Below are positions 24,120-36,599 of a stretch of 64,000 bases of DNA, piece by piece. The notes beneath the pieces are model-generated. The model ran no database searches, had not been told where the DNA came from, and saw nothing but the letters and a program-made list of their open reading frames with translations. The stretch comes from Gigaspora margarita. Its lineage: Eukaryota; Glomeromycota; Glomeromycetes; Diversisporales; Gigasporaceae. The stretch's first letter is position 1. Each line of letters opens with the position of its first letter. A program made the position numbers and the translations under genes. The stretch is from the NCBI GenBank assembly GCA_009809945.1, contig WTPW01000020.1, positions 43,964-107,963 of the forward strand, given 5' to 3'.

Positions 24120-24446
24120 GGGTAGCTGTGAAGTGTGTGATGCAGTGCAGGACCAGTACGATCTTTATTTTGGGCTAAATGTTATATTTATGACATTTAT
24201 TTGAATTTTTATTTTATCTATGAAGTAAAGTTATTTGCTGATTTTGTTTATTTGGTTTGATAACATTTTTTGTTTGATGTGTTTTATTTGAGTTAATTTT
24301 GTATTTTGTTATTATAGTTTTAGTTTTATTCTCATTTATATGGTTAAGCATTTTCTGTTTTGTATAATTTTTTGTCTTGAAGATTAATTAAAAATTAGGG
24401 TTAAGTCATTAATTTTTTATTTATTATTTAAAGTATTTACATAAAA

Positions 24447-26270
24447 CTAGCAAAAACCCATGCCTTTGGCATGGGGAAAACAGTTAACAAAAATGTAATA
24501 ACCAAACATATTAGGACACAAAATTGATTTTTTTCTGTTTTGCATTACCTGCTAACCAATTTTTTTCAATATTCAAAAAAATTTTTTCTTACTTTTCAAG
24601 TTCTAATTGTGCTAATGATTTTATTTCATAAATTCATCTAATTTCACTTAATTGATACTTATTTTACAGAATTACCTATTAGAACTGATAAAAAAATATT
24701 AATTACCAACCTAATTTTCTGATTCCATGTTATGCAAATCAAAAAATAACTTTGCATGGCTTTAAATGTAGATGTGAATTTATTAATTTAGTATAAATTA
24801 AATTAACTTAAAAAAAAGCTAGCCATGGCTTTTGTAATCCAAAACAAAAAACAAATTTGTCTTATCTTTAATAGGGAAAAAGAATCTCATTATAATTATA
24901 GTAATTCGATTTCAACAATCATATATAATTACAACATTTACCAGAAAATACCTGCATTTAGAAATAACTAATAAAAGTTATGGTTTCATAAATTTATCCA
25001 AATCACCATGGCTCCAAATAAGGCCACGAAAGTTGATTTTTTGTTTTGTATTACCCACTGACCCATTTTTTAATTTTTTTTTTTTTTTTTTTTTTTTAGA
25101 TCCCAATTGTGCCAATTGTTCGATTTTTGGAATTTGTTTCTTTTCACTATTTTTTATCTATTGTCACCCAATGGAGACCTTTAATTTCCTATAATTGTTT
25201 GATAGGACTGCTAAAAAAAATATGACTGCTGGCCCAATTTTTGATACTTTGTTGTGCAAAATGAAAAATGAATCTTGTATAACTTTAGCATGAACATTAG
25301 TCTACTTATTTATAGTAAATTAAAAAAAAAAAGACCAACCAACTCTTGTTTGCAGATTCCATGTAGTGTAAAATGAAAAATCAACTTTGCATGGTCTAAT
25401 CTTTCAACTCAAAATCTGTAAATTTTAATATTTTTTTATGAATAAGTTTAAATATAATGCAAAATGAGTTGTTAACAAAATATATTGTTCATAAACCAAA
25501 CTAATTTATAAATTTATCATCTATACAATAAACAAAAATTATTTTATGTGAATAATGAATGACACAGTCATGTTTAGAAGAAAATGAAACAAAACCTCAA
25601 TGAAAGTGCAAATTTTTAAATATAAAAATTTGTTCAGTAGCATAGATTTATATTATAAAATTTTTACATTAATATTGTTAATGCCAATTGCATCATAATG
25701 ATGAATTTTGAAATTTATAATTAGTGATGCCAGGTTGAGTTACCTGCATATAAGTAAAATATTTTAACTCTTTTCAAAAACAAATAAATGAAAATCATTA
25801 CCCAAAAAAACAGGATAAATGACTATAACATTTTATGTTATACAAGAAATATGATTGTTCTATATAGTAAAAAAAGGAAAAATGAGAAAAAAAGCTAAAT
25901 CTCACAATAACATTGAGCCTATTACTTTGCTAACAGATTATCACCTATAAATAAAGGCAGTGTAAACCAGCATATTATAATATTTAATATTTATTGATCA
26001 TTAGTTTTATTTTTTTCATATGCTATATATGTACATATACCACTTTTTAAATAACAATCAACAGAAAATGATGTAACTATTTCATCATAATGACACATCT
26101 AATAAATTATATCATTCGAATTAAAAACTTAACTTTTTTTCAATAATGAATAAACGAGAATTATAGCTTTTACTATAAAAGGATTCTGAGAAAATCAGCA
26201 TAAGTGACACATATAAAGTCGATTCCAACCATCCCTATACACATTTTATGTTTTACAAGAAACGTGATCA
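24447..26270 (-). mobile_element. Helitron-like element, 3' end at 24447
   Basis: On the minus strand the sequence ends with a perfect 8-bp-stem hairpin (CCCATGCC, loop AAA, GGCATGGG; plus 24457-24475), then six bases and CTAG, followed by T in the flank. A hairpin about 10 bases before CTRR-T is the signature of a Helitron 3' terminus. The right limit is a guess: no 5' TC end could be fixed. Loosely repeated words (TGTTTTGCATTACC type) occur at about 24535, 25045, 25250 and 25360. No Rep/helicase frame is present, so the element is non-autonomous. Confidence 0.55.
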
Positions 26271-26609
26271 TACTGGTATTTTTAAAAGACTATTTTAGCC
26301 AATCATATTATTATATAGAGTAAGTCACTCATTTGACTTAAAGAACATAGTAAAGAATTGACCAATTTAAAGGAAGATTAACTTCAAACTACCAAAGATT
26401 AAAAACTTTGGTTTTAAACTAAAGATCATTAAATGCTAAAGAATATATATTTAAAATTTAAAAAAAGGTTTATATGTACATTTTTACAAAAATTAAATTT
26501 AAATGATTTTTTTGCATAAATTTAGATATAAAATTGAGGTAAGTCAACTCATTTGATTTATAAGTAACAGCAATGCAAAGCATTTTATATGGACATATCC
26601 TGTGACTGT

Positions 26610-27189
26610 TATTACTAAAATTTTCAGATTTAGTTAGTGTAATTCTGAAAAAATTAGAACTCAAAATTATTTAAATTTTTGTTATACTACAAATATATTG
26701 CATATGAATATATTATATTAATTATATTAATTCATATTAACAGATCGAAATAAATATAGTACTGCACTTAAAAATGCAAGCAAATCATATGATCAAAATT
26801 TAAATATTGGATAACTTATTAGCAGTTAGTATAATTAAAAAACTTCAACAAGGGAACACTAATTTGAGCCAATGTTTTTGACTGAGCTGTCTTATAAAAA
26901 GTAAATGCAATTCTACTTAAGTTCTGGTTTGCCAGAGCTAATAGCTGTGAAGAAGACTCATTTTGGTAAAATAGGTGTGGTACTAGAGAGTCTATTATAT
27001 GTATTGTGAGTAGTGTAGAATTGTAAGTGTGTGTTTAATAGCTATTGCAAAAATAAGGTCCAGATAGTTAGCATTGAAGCTGAGTTGATAGTTGGGTTGA
27101 ATTTGGCCATAGAATTTGGTAGAAGTACTTCTAATACTTCAATAGTATTTGCTTGGAATTAAGGATGCATCCTGAGCAGGGAGTACAGC
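26610..27189. other. AT-rich region, possible LINE debris on the minus strand
   Basis: A minus-strand stretch near 26950-27180 is comparatively open (LPNSMAKFNPTINSASML), but its family could not be identified. Confidence 0.3.
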
Positions 27190-27764
27190 ATCAGGAAATT
27201 TTTAATATAGATAAATATCAATATATAACAATTAATCGATATATATCAATTAAAAATTAATGATATATATCAATAAACTAGTTATATATCAATAGATATC
27301 TATAATCGATATATAGCATAAATAAATATAAATCTCTATATATCTATTAATCAATTTTTATCATTTTATTAAAACCAATATATAGCGATTAATGGATATT
27401 AATTACAAAACCTGTGATCTAATATATCTCATATTATGTCATCAGTAAAAATTTAAAAAATAGATCATTAGATCATTAAGCAGATCTTTTTTCGATCTTT
27501 TTTTTGCTTTTTTTAATTATTTTTAATTTTTTAATTTTTTTTAATTTATTCGTTTATTTTTTTTATTTCATTATTTTTTTTTATTTTGTTTATTTTTTTT
27601 TATTTTGTTTATTTTTTTTTATTTGTTTATTTTTTTTTATTATTTATTTTATTTATTTATAATTGCATTTTTTATTTTTTGTTCAATGCATTTTACTAAT
27701 CAATTTTTTTTTACATGTAATCATTGTTAACTAGATTCTTTGCTTGGAATTAGTGTCATCATCA

Positions 27765-28640
27765 TTACTGGAGCCATCGTTTGAGGTTGGTGTCATAATT
27801 TCACTTTGTTGCTAGTGCATTAGTAAATTGTATATTGCTGTTGTTGGTTGTTGGTGGGAATTTGTATCATTATGAGTATATCGTTTAGGTATCGCTTTTT
27901 ATACATTTTGCTGTTGGAGCCATCATTACTGGAGTTATGGAGTCACTGTTTTTGTGTAAGTTTTTTGTCTTGGCATCACTTTTTTTTATTTTCTTATATT
28001 TTATTGATGCTTTTCTTTCTAGTTCTATTCCAGCTAATTTCACTATTGGAGCTTTCTTTACTGGAGTTATTGGAGCTGCTATTTTTACATAAGTTTTTCA
28101 TCTTGGGGTCACACTTTGTTTTTTTGTTTTTTTTTTATATATTTCTCTCCTTTCAAGCAGATTTCGCCATTGAGAAGTTGTTGGAACTGTTATTTTTTTA
28201 GAATCATCATTTTTGGTAAGTTTTTTATTTTTGGGACGTTTCTTGTTTTTTTGTTGCTTTTTTCTCTTATTTAGGTACTAATTCTTCTTTTCTTTCAGGT
28301 GCAATTTTATTAGCATACTGTATCTATTGGAGACACCATTTTTGGGTATGTTTTTATTTTGGGACCATTATTTTTTTTATATATTTACTAATGCTTTTCT
28401 TCTTTTAGTTGCAATTTCGTTGTTGGAGCCATCATTACTAGAGTTATTGGATGCTTTTTTTCTTTTAGATACAATTTTGCCATTGGAGCTATCATTAGGA
28501 TTTGGGATCAGGTACTGGAGTTATTGGATACTTTTTTTCTTTTAGGTACGATTTTGTCATTGGAGCCATTGTTAGGAGTCGGGTTTGGGTACTAGAGCTA
28601 TTGGATGCTTTTCTTCTTTAAATACGATTTCACCATTGGA
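27765..28640. repeat. Degenerate minisatellite around a CCATTGGAGC core
   Basis: CCATTGGAGCTATCATTA, TACTGGAGTTATTGGA and TTTTCTTCTTTTAGGTACAA recur eight or more times at irregular 60-130 bp spacing. Plus-strand ORFs here of 72-117 codons are by-products of the repeat. Confidence 0.65.
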
Positions 28641-28680
28641 GCTATTGTTAGAATTTAGGTTAGGTTTAGAGTTCACTGTC

Positions 28681-28726
28681 ATTAGGATTCAGGTTAGGGT
28701 TAGAGTTAGAGTTAGAGTTAGAGTTA
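28681..28726 (+). repeat. GTTAGG/GTTAGA hexamer run
   Basis: CAGGTTAGGGTTAGAGTTAG continues as about six hexamers, a telomere-like variant within the block. Confidence 0.7.
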
Positions 28727-29812
28727 GTTTTAAATGCTTGTTATTTTGTATTTTTTTTAAATATAGTGAATTTATCGTTTGTTGTATTCTTTTTTTTTTT
28801 TAATAAAAATTATTATTTTTGTAATTTTGTATTTTTTTTTTTAATAAAAAAATCTTAAAATTAAAATTATTTATAAAATTTGCAATGGATATTGATTGGC
28901 CAAATATGAATAATTGTTAATTGTTTTTATATTGATTATATATCAATTATTAATATTATAGATATATATCGATTATAATCACTATTGCTATATTAGTTAT
29001 ATATTGATTAATATCTATATCAGATATATATCGATTACTATCACTATCGATAATAATTGGCAGGGGTGTTGATTGTCAATATATATCTTATTGGTTAGTA
29101 ATTTATATATATCTATTTATAAAATTTGCTGATGAGAAGGTTTAGAAAAGTGGATATAGTTGTGAGTAATCCAAGTCTATATTTGAGTTCTAGTGTATAA
29201 TAAATATTGTATTAGAATAGAAAAAGTATCTGCAAGCTTTTTTGATAATAATGTTATTTTCAGAGTAGGTGAATATTTAGAGTTTGGCCTAGTGATAGAT
29301 AAGACTAGTTTAGTAAATAAAAGGGTTAATTTCTTGGGGTTGGTATTGGTCTGCAATTGTATAGTAGAGGTGTTAGCAAGAATGGTTTGCTCTGTAACTA
29401 GAAACTATTGAGGTTGTTTGCCTTTAGGTAGGTAGTATATTTTCAGAAAATGTGTTGCTATGCAAGGAGTACTTTGTTGTCTGTTAAGCATAACTGCACA
29501 AAGTACATAATTTGTTTATTTCACAATTGCTTTTTGATTAGCTTGTATTTGAAATGGGTCCTGATAATTGGTCTAAAGGATAGTTGCTACTACTCATTGT
29601 TTGAGGCCAGGTAATTTTAGTATTTGCTATAACTGATATTTCGAGTCTAGAGAAGTGAAGAATAATTTTGAAAGTAGTAGTTAGTTAGTTAAAACTATCT
29701 ATTCAGGGTGGTGGATATTGGAGTATACTAGTCATGGACCACAGGTTGTTTTGCAACTGCTATAGTCTAATATGTATAGTTTCTCCAAGTATATTGTTGT
29801 TATTGATTCTTA

Positions 29813-30550
29813 TTAGGAAGTTGGATATATGGTACTGCAGTATATGTTCCAGATATTGCAAAAATTGTATATGTTGTGGTTAAGCATGGTACTGTTTAGG
29901 ATAAAGCATGAAAATTGCAATTTTTTTTTAGCTACAGTTAGGTACTGAGTTAGTATTTTAGAACATGTGGAGTATAAAAGCACAATATTGTGCAATTAAT
30001 ACTCTATAGTCAGAATTAGAACTGTGTTGATAACATATATGATCTGCTTGTCTGTAAACTTTTTGGTTTTGGTGATATTAATTAGGTTAGTTGCCTCTTT
30101 TCGAATTAGTTTAGTTTGTTGTATACTTTTGTTATTTAGAGTAAATCAGCATTCAAGAAACTTGTATGGCTAGTTAGATAGTAGTGGTTTAAGTTGATGG
30201 TTAAAGTATAGGAAGAGAACTGAGTTTTATAGTTTGTAGTAAAGATTGACTTGAATGGGTTAATCAGAATATCTGCCATTTGGTAAAAGGATATAGCAAT
30301 TTGCATAATTTGTTTCAACTCATCAAGAGATGATGTAATCCACAGTATGTCATCCATGTAGGCCAATACTAAGAATGAAGAAGTAAGTTGCTAAGTTTTG
30401 TCTGAAGTTAGGTTGGTTTCCAGTTAACTTGTAGTAAATAGCTATGTACTTGTATAGTGATATTGTTTATTAGAAGGTCATAGTATATTCTTCAAAAAAG
30501 AGATATTATTGTCTTTTTTTGATAGATTCTATTTTTAACTGTGTATGTGT
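29813..30550 (-). pseudogene. LINE copy 1: reverse transcriptase, C-terminal half
   Basis: A 76-codon frame (30136-30366) reads MAYMDDILWITSSLDELKQI and then FYQMADILINPFKSIFTTN. YMDD, at 30349-30360, is the catalytic Y-x-D-D of reverse transcriptase motif C; the following KS block is motif D/E. Upstream, VKNRIYQKKTIISLF followed by RIYYD is a decayed form of the GIDQGE...WRIYYDP motif B in copy 2. Downstream (29813-29995) the thumb region matches the copy 2 frame at 62.4-62.7 kb. Stops and frame changes make it inactive. Confidence 0.8.
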
Positions 30551-30552
30551 TA

Positions 30553-31356
30553 CAGTGGCCTACCATAATATTGTGGACACTTTTTAAAAATTTATATAGA
30601 GCTAAATTTATAAGATATTAAGCTAAAAATAAAAATATAAATGCATTAAATCTATATCTTTTAAATAAAAAAAAGTTTATAAAATTCTATGCAATACTTT
30701 TTAAAATAATCAGATTTTAGTAAATTTTAGATTTTTTATTTTTGCAATTTGCTAATTTTTAATATATTCTTATAGTAGCACAAATTACTAAATATAGTAA
30801 TATATAAATTTAATTTTTTATAAAGTAAACTAGCAATTTTTTTTAAATAAAAGTATTTAGCATAAAAATTGTATATATTTTGAAAGTTTTATAATTTTTA
30901 AAAATTTATTTACTAAATTACTATATATAGTAATAAAATCACTATATTTAGTAATTTTTAATTTTAATTTAGTATTTTAATTCTAAGATTTAAAATTAAT
31001 AACTAGCTTAATTTTTTTTAAAATTTTATAAAAATTTGTAATTATATATTATTTGTTATGCTAAATAATTTTTACTTAATTTTGAAATTTAGTTAACTTA
31101 ATAAAAATTTTACTTTTACTATATACATATTATTTTAATCATTTTTTTAACATTATAATTTTCGCGACTGTATAATATTGCAAAAAATTAAAATTTTTAA
31201 TTATTTTAAAAAGTACAGCATAGAATTTTTTTATTTTTTTTTATTTGAAAGATATAGATTTAATAAATTTATATTTTTATTTTTAGCTTAATATCTTATA
31301 AATTTAGCTCTATATAAATTTTTTAAAAGTGTCCACAATATTATGGTAGGCCACTG
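30553..31356. mobile_element. Tc1/mariner-like non-autonomous element, TA duplication
   Basis: CAGTGGCCTACCATAATATT and more than 50 further bases are repeated in inverse orientation at the right end. TA flanks both ends (30551-30552 and 31357-31358). No transposase frame is visible in the 804 bp. It splits the reverse transcriptase of the LINE. Confidence 0.88.
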
Positions 31357-31689
31357 TAGTAAGACCTAAGTAAGTAATTACTTGATTGTAGTAATCGAAA
31401 AGAAGATTGGTAAGAGTGTTAATAAGAGGGTAGCATGCATATGCATAATAGAGTTTTGGCAAATAACTCAAACTGTACAGAGTTATGTATCTTGCTCATA
31501 TCTTGAAAGATTAGCCATACTGGCTTACTATTACAGCCTGCATCTTCAATGATGTTATTAAGAATATGTATCGGTATTGATGTACTATTATCCGGTAATG
31601 CAATATAATTGAATAGGAAAGAATTTGATATTGAGTAAGAGCAGTGTTATTAATCACCTGATTGTTTTTTATTAAAGGCCTACTCCCTT

Positions 31690-32280
31690 CCCCCTCTATA
31701 ATATAGATTTGGTCAAGTTCCTATATATAATTTTAGCATTTTTTACTCCCCTCCCTCTCTAAAAAATCACCTGATTTTTGTCACTCCTCTAAAGGTTTTG
31801 TTTAGCTGGTTAGTGAGAAGTTTTGTATATAGCTTTCTAATATGTTCTACTAGACTAATTGGTTTAGTGTTTACTAGATTGCTATCAAAAATTGGCTTTT
31901 TGGAAATAGAAAAGATTCAGCCTTTTTTCTACTGTTTAGGTTACTGTTTGTACTTGTAAGCAATGGTTAAAGAGGACAGTGATTGCTGTTAGACAACCTA
32001 GGTCTGAGTGTTTTATTATTTTGTAACTAATGCCCAATAGCCTGCTAGCTTTGTTGTTGGGAAGTTGTACTAGAGTGCCAAGAATTTTTTTTATAGAGAA
32101 TAGTTGCAGTATAGCAGAATACCAATCTGGGTTGATATAGAATTTAGAAGTATATTCTTCTGCCCAAATAGTGTTAAATATGTTGGTATCAAAGTTTCTG
32201 GGAGCTGTCTATTGGTCAAATGTATTTGAATTTGTGTTTTAATAGTATTGGGGTCAGAAATTGCATTCTTGTCCATTCTT
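31690..32280 (-). pseudogene. LINE copy 1: linker and reverse transcriptase motifs 0-2
   Basis: On the minus strand EEYTSKFYINPDW leads into LGTLVQLPNNKASRLLGISY and then KIIKH. This aligns with the LPNT...CGPSGISYEMIKH block of copy 2 and is the motif 1/A-proximal region of LINE reverse transcriptases. LFNHCLQ and KPISLVEHIRKLYTKLL-like stretches follow in other frames. A 61-codon ORF at 32091-32276 covers the linker. Two direct copies of AATCACCTGATT flank CT-rich sequence at 31655-31780, probably a small later insertion. Confidence 0.7.
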
Positions 32281-33069
32281 AATTGTTAAACTTTACAGGG
32301 TTCTTGTATTTGTTAAGTATGCTATTAATTATAAAGATTGGGTATATAATAAGTTTAGAGCATTATTTTTGAATAGATTCTGAGATGTGCTAGCAAGTAT
32401 TTTTTGATGTTCTCTATACTACAAGCATGAAATTTTCTATACTGTATTAGTAGCTGTTAGCCAATTAGATAAAAGGCTATGCTTCATGGATAGTAGTTTT
32501 AAGTTTAACTAGTAAAATAAGTTAAGGTTTAGTATTGTAGTATTGTGATGTACGGGATGTCTTTATTGGCATTAAGGGCCTGTTTGGTCTGTCTAATGAT
32601 ATTGTTTAGCTTTTTAGAATATAATATAGTGATGTGACTTTAGATGAAAAAGTGTGGTAGAAGTTGTGCATGGTAGTTTTCTTGTTGGATATCTATTGCA
32701 TTGCTGCACTAGTAATACTTATTTGAATTTTGTGGCATATAGTCTCAAGAGTCTCTATAGTTTGTATCTCTATAGGTATCAGGTTTTGATATAGATTGGC
32801 TATAATTAGTGTTTAAAATAGAAATTTTAATTTACCGGTACATGCAACTGTTATATAAAAAAATGCCGGTTAAAAAAAAAAACCTGTAAAAAATTTTTAT
32901 ATAAAGTAAGTATTTGTAGTTAATTTGTATTAGTTGATTTTTATTAGCTTAGCCAACTTAGTTAGCTGATATTTCGAAATATTGACTTAGTTAATTTTTA
33001 TTTTAGATTATATTAAAAGTCACAGTAACCAATCAAATTCAGGCTAGTCCAGTTGTTTATACTACATTT

Positions 33070-35485
33070 CTAGTATATATGCATGTGTATCTATAAGCTC
33101 TTACAATCATTTTCTAATTTAGTATGTAAGAATCTATCTTGTCAGTCAAAAATCAAACTATTCAAAACTTTGAGCAAAGATTTCTTGACAACTATCTGAC
33201 TAAATTCAATGAACTTTTTTATTTACATTATACTGTATGAATTTGTAGAATAAAATAAAAAAAGTTCATCAAATTTAATTAGGTAGCTGTCAAGAAATCT
33301 TCGCTCAAAGTTAGGAAAAAACCAAAACATCTATCAAAATAAAAGCTGCACTAAAGTTTTTTAAAACTTTGAACAAAGATATCTTAACAACTATTCGAAA
33401 AATTTAATGAACTTTTTTTTATTTGAATTCTATGAATTTATAGAATTAAAATAAAAAAATCATTGAATTTGTCAGATGGTTGTCAAGATATCTTCATTCA
33501 AAGTTTTAAAAAACTTTGGCACAGCTTTTATTTTAATAGATGTTTTGATTTTTCTCTAACTTTGAGAAATATATCTTGACAACCATCTGATCAAATTGAT
33601 GAACTTTTTTTATTTGAGTTTTATAAATTCATATAATTTAAATAAAAAAATTCATCAAATTGTTTAGAACATTGTCAAGATAACTTTGCTCAAAGTTTTA
33701 AAAAAACTTTGGTGCAGCTTTTCTTTTGATAGATATTTTGATTTTTCTTTAAATTTAAGTGAAGATATCTTGGCAACCATCTAATTAAATTCAATAAATT
33801 TTTTTTAATTAAATTCTATAAATATATAGAATTCAAATAAAAAAGTTATTGAATTTAGTCAGATGGTTGTCAAGATATCTTTCTCAAAGTTAGAAAACAA
33901 TCAAAACGTCCATCAAAAAAAAAGTTGCACCAAAATTTTTTTAAAACTTTGACAAAGTTATCTTGATAACAGTCTAACCAAATTTGATGAACTTTTTTTT
34001 ATTTGAGCTCTATGAATTTATAGAATTTAAATAAGAAAAGTTCATCAAATTTGATCAGATGATTGTCAATATATTTTTGCTCTAAGTTAGAGAAAAATCA
34101 AAATATCTATCAAAATAAAAGCTGTACCAAAGTTTTTAAAACTTTGAACGAAGATATCTTGACAACCATCTGAACAAATTTGATGATTTTTTTATTTGAA
34201 TTCTATGAATTCATGGAATTAAAATAAAATTAAGTTTATCAAATTTGTTCAAATGGTTGTCAAGATATCTTCGTTCAAATTTTTAAAAACTTTGGCATGC
34301 TTTTATTTTTGATTTTTCTCTAACTTTGAGCAAAGATATCTTGACAACTATCTGATCAAATTTGATGAACTTTTTTTATTTGAATTCTATAATTTCATAG
34401 AATTCAAAAAAAAGTTGAATAAAATAGTCCAAGTTTTGGTATTTAGTAGATAGTATAAAGATTGTATCGCAATAGATGTTGCATCATTGTAACAATTGAT
34501 ATACACTCAATAAAGACCAGCAGCATGACATCACCTTAAAAAAAAAAAAAAAAACAAAAAAAAAGTTTATCGAATTAGGTTAGACTGTTGTCAAAATAAC
34601 TTTGCTCAAAGTTTTAAAAAAACTTTGGCGCAGTTTTTTTTTTAATAAACATTTTGATTTTTTACTAACTTTGAATAAAGATATCTTGACAACCATCTGA
34701 CTAAATTCAATAAATTTTTTTATTTGAATTCTGTATATTTATAGTATTCAAAAAAAGGGTATCAAATTTAGTTAGATATTGTCAAGATATCTTTGCTCAA
34801 AGTTAGAGAAAAATCAAAACATCTATTAAAATAAAAGCTGTACCAAAGTTTTTTTAAACTTTAAGCAAAGTTATTTTGACAATGGTCAAACTAAAATTGA
34901 TAATCTTTTTTTTATTTGAATTCTATGAATTTATAGAATCAAAATAAAAAAAATCATTTAATTTGGTTAGATGGTTTTCAAGATATCTTTGCTCAAATTA
35001 AAGAAAAAAACAAAACATCTATCAAAATAAAAGCTGTGCCAAAGTTTTTAAAACTTTGAATGAAGATATCTTGACAACTATCTGAACAAATTTGATGAAC
35101 ATTTTTTTATTTGAATTCTATGAATTTATAAAATTTAAATAAAAAAAGTTATTGAATTTGTTCAAATGGTTGTTAAGATATCTTCATTCAAAGTTTTAAA
35201 AAACTTTGGCACAGCTTTTATTTTGTTAAATATATTGATTTTCTCTAATTTTGAGCAAAGATTTTTTGACAACTATCTAATTAAATTTGGTGAACTTTTT
35301 TTTATTTTAATTCTAAAATTCATATAATGCAAATAAAAAAGTTCATTGAACTTAGTCAGATAGTTGTCAAGATATCTTTGCTCAAAGGTTTAAAATTTTT
35401 GATTTTTGACTGACAAGATAGATTCTTATACTAAATTAGAAAATGATCATTAGATCATTGGGAGCATGCATATATATGCACTGGT
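33070..35485. repeat. 2.4-kb foldback array of about eleven palindromic units
   Basis: The outer arms pair: TTCTAATTTAGTATGTAAGA and TCTTGTCAGTCAAAAATC on the left (33113-33168) reappear inverted at 35400-35448. Between them, units of about 195 bp repeat. Each is itself a palindrome: CAAAGATATCTTGACAACCA, TCTGA...AAATTTGATGAACTTTTTT, a central GAATTCTATGAATTC, then the mirror image. Most units are linked by AGAGAAAAATCAAAACATCT or its complement. It interrupts LINE copy 1. No CRISPR-like spacers are present. Confidence 0.8.
34428..34562 (+). mobile_element. 5'-truncated LINE or SINE 3' tail with poly-A
   Basis: About 100 bp ending CAATAAAGACCAGCAGCATG and ACATCACCTT, then an A-rich tail, interrupts the foldback array. 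The tail resembles the 3' end of LINE copy 2 (AATAAAGATAAAAGCAG then AACCTCACCTTA and poly-A). CAAAAAAAAGTT flanks both sides, but it is low-complexity. Confidence 0.55.
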
Positions 35486-35754
35486 TACTTCAAAATATTC
35501 TGGATCATGTACTGTTTGTTGCACTAGCCCAAGTTTAAAATACTAGTATATGCAATATAAAAAATGGTAGATTCAGATTTTTATCATGCTATTTTATATG
35601 CTGGCTATAATCTAATTAGCAAAGTTTTGCTATTTTTTAGTATCCATAAGTTTGTAATTAAAGATTCTCCTGTGGGATCTGTTTCTTATCTGGCTGTCCT
35701 ATATAAAGAGACTGTTAAAACCAGGTACCTTTATATGTTTTTTATTATTTAATT

Positions 35755-35955
35755 AAAATTAGAGTAAGGGTTAGTTAGGAGCTAGAGTTAGAGATATCTT
35801 ATAGGTAAAATTGCCTTCCTGACATTTTTATTAATACTCCAAAACAGGTTTAGATACTCATTTCTTGTTTTTTTAGTGTTTTTCAATTTTTTTCTTTGTT
35901 TTTGTCTTATTAGGCTGATCTGTGACAATCAAAATTTATAATTTTAATTGGCTGT
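35755..35955. repeat. Dispersed repeat shared with 43300-43535
   Basis: AGGTAAAATTGCCTTCCTGA, CAGGTTTAGA and TTTCTTGT, then a T-rich tract and CAATCAAAATTTATAATTT, are matched in order at 43.35-43.50 kb. It probably marks an uncharacterised element present twice. Confidence 0.6.
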
Positions 35956-36191
35956 TAGTCATGTGATGGTGCCTGGCTTTAATAGATCCCATATAGGCAT
36001 ATAGAAAAGACCACTGAGAAGTAAGAATCTTGCAGTTGCTTAAAGTTGAAGTACTAGAATCGTCTAGGCTGAAGCCTAGCAGGTAGAGTACTAGGGTAAG
36101 TATACTCATATATAGTCTATATGGCTTTGGTGTGCAGCTTTTTACTATGTAGAAGCTAATAATTGTAACAGATTATAATAAAATCAAATTA

Positions 36192-36354
36192 GGGGCATGC
36201 CATTTATTACATAATTTTTTTACTTAGTAGCTACCCTTATCCATGTATAGTGTAATCACTTTATCTAATTTAGATTGCTTAATATAATATAGACATGATC
36301 ACTACCTCTAACCATGTATCTATAGTAAAAATTATGTAATAAATAGCATGTTCC
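36192..36354. mobile_element. PIF/Harbinger-like MITE, TTA duplication
   Basis: Inverted ends GG(G/A)(G/A)CATGC with ATTTATTACATAATTTTT extend about 28 bp. TTA flanks both sides (36189-36191 and 36355-36357). Length is 163 bp. Confidence 0.78.
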
Positions 36355-36599
36355 TTATAATGAAATTTAATTTATTTTATGTCCGATTATTAAAATTTTT
36401 TTGGATCTTTTTTGTTAGATTTTTTTTATATTTAAGTTAGATTTTAGAGTTAGGGTTATTTAAAAAGAGTATAGATAGATTTTAGTAGTGCTTATATTTT
36501 TAAATTAAGACTTTAAATTTTATTATAATCTGATTTCATTATGATCTGCAATAATTATTGTGTGTAAATAGATAGGTCTGTAAAGTTGTTATATGTTAA

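Larger units (their letters stand above)
23470..26608. repeat. Large inverted repeat, about 320-bp arms
   Basis: The arms at 23470-23789 and 26276-26608 match closely in inverse orientation. Shared blocks include GCATTGCTGTTACTTATAAA, AAATGTACATATAAACC and TAAAACCAAAGTTTTTAATC. The arms diverge by scattered substitutions, so this is not an assembly artefact of perfect duplication. It may be a 3.1-kb foldback element or two inverted insertions of one repeat. No transposase frame is visible inside. Confidence 0.75.
27190..29110. repeat. Block with ATATATATCGAT repeats at both sides
   Basis: ATATATATCAAT and ATCGATATATA words crowd 27200-27400 and 28920-29060 in opposite orientation, the same architecture as the subterminal repeats of the hAT-like elements here. 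Clear termini and a target duplication were not found. Confidence 0.45.

Noticed and set aside
27848..28803. Three plus ORFs of 72-117 codons
   Set aside because: Translations of a degenerate minisatellite and a GTTAGA run.
33070..35485. Regular repeats that might look like a CRISPR array
   Set aside because: The units are long palindromes in alternating orientation without unique spacers, in a clearly eukaryotic context with introns and LINEs.
36060..36100. tRNA-like words (GGTAGAGTACTAGG)
   Set aside because: No B box or stems follow at the right distance.
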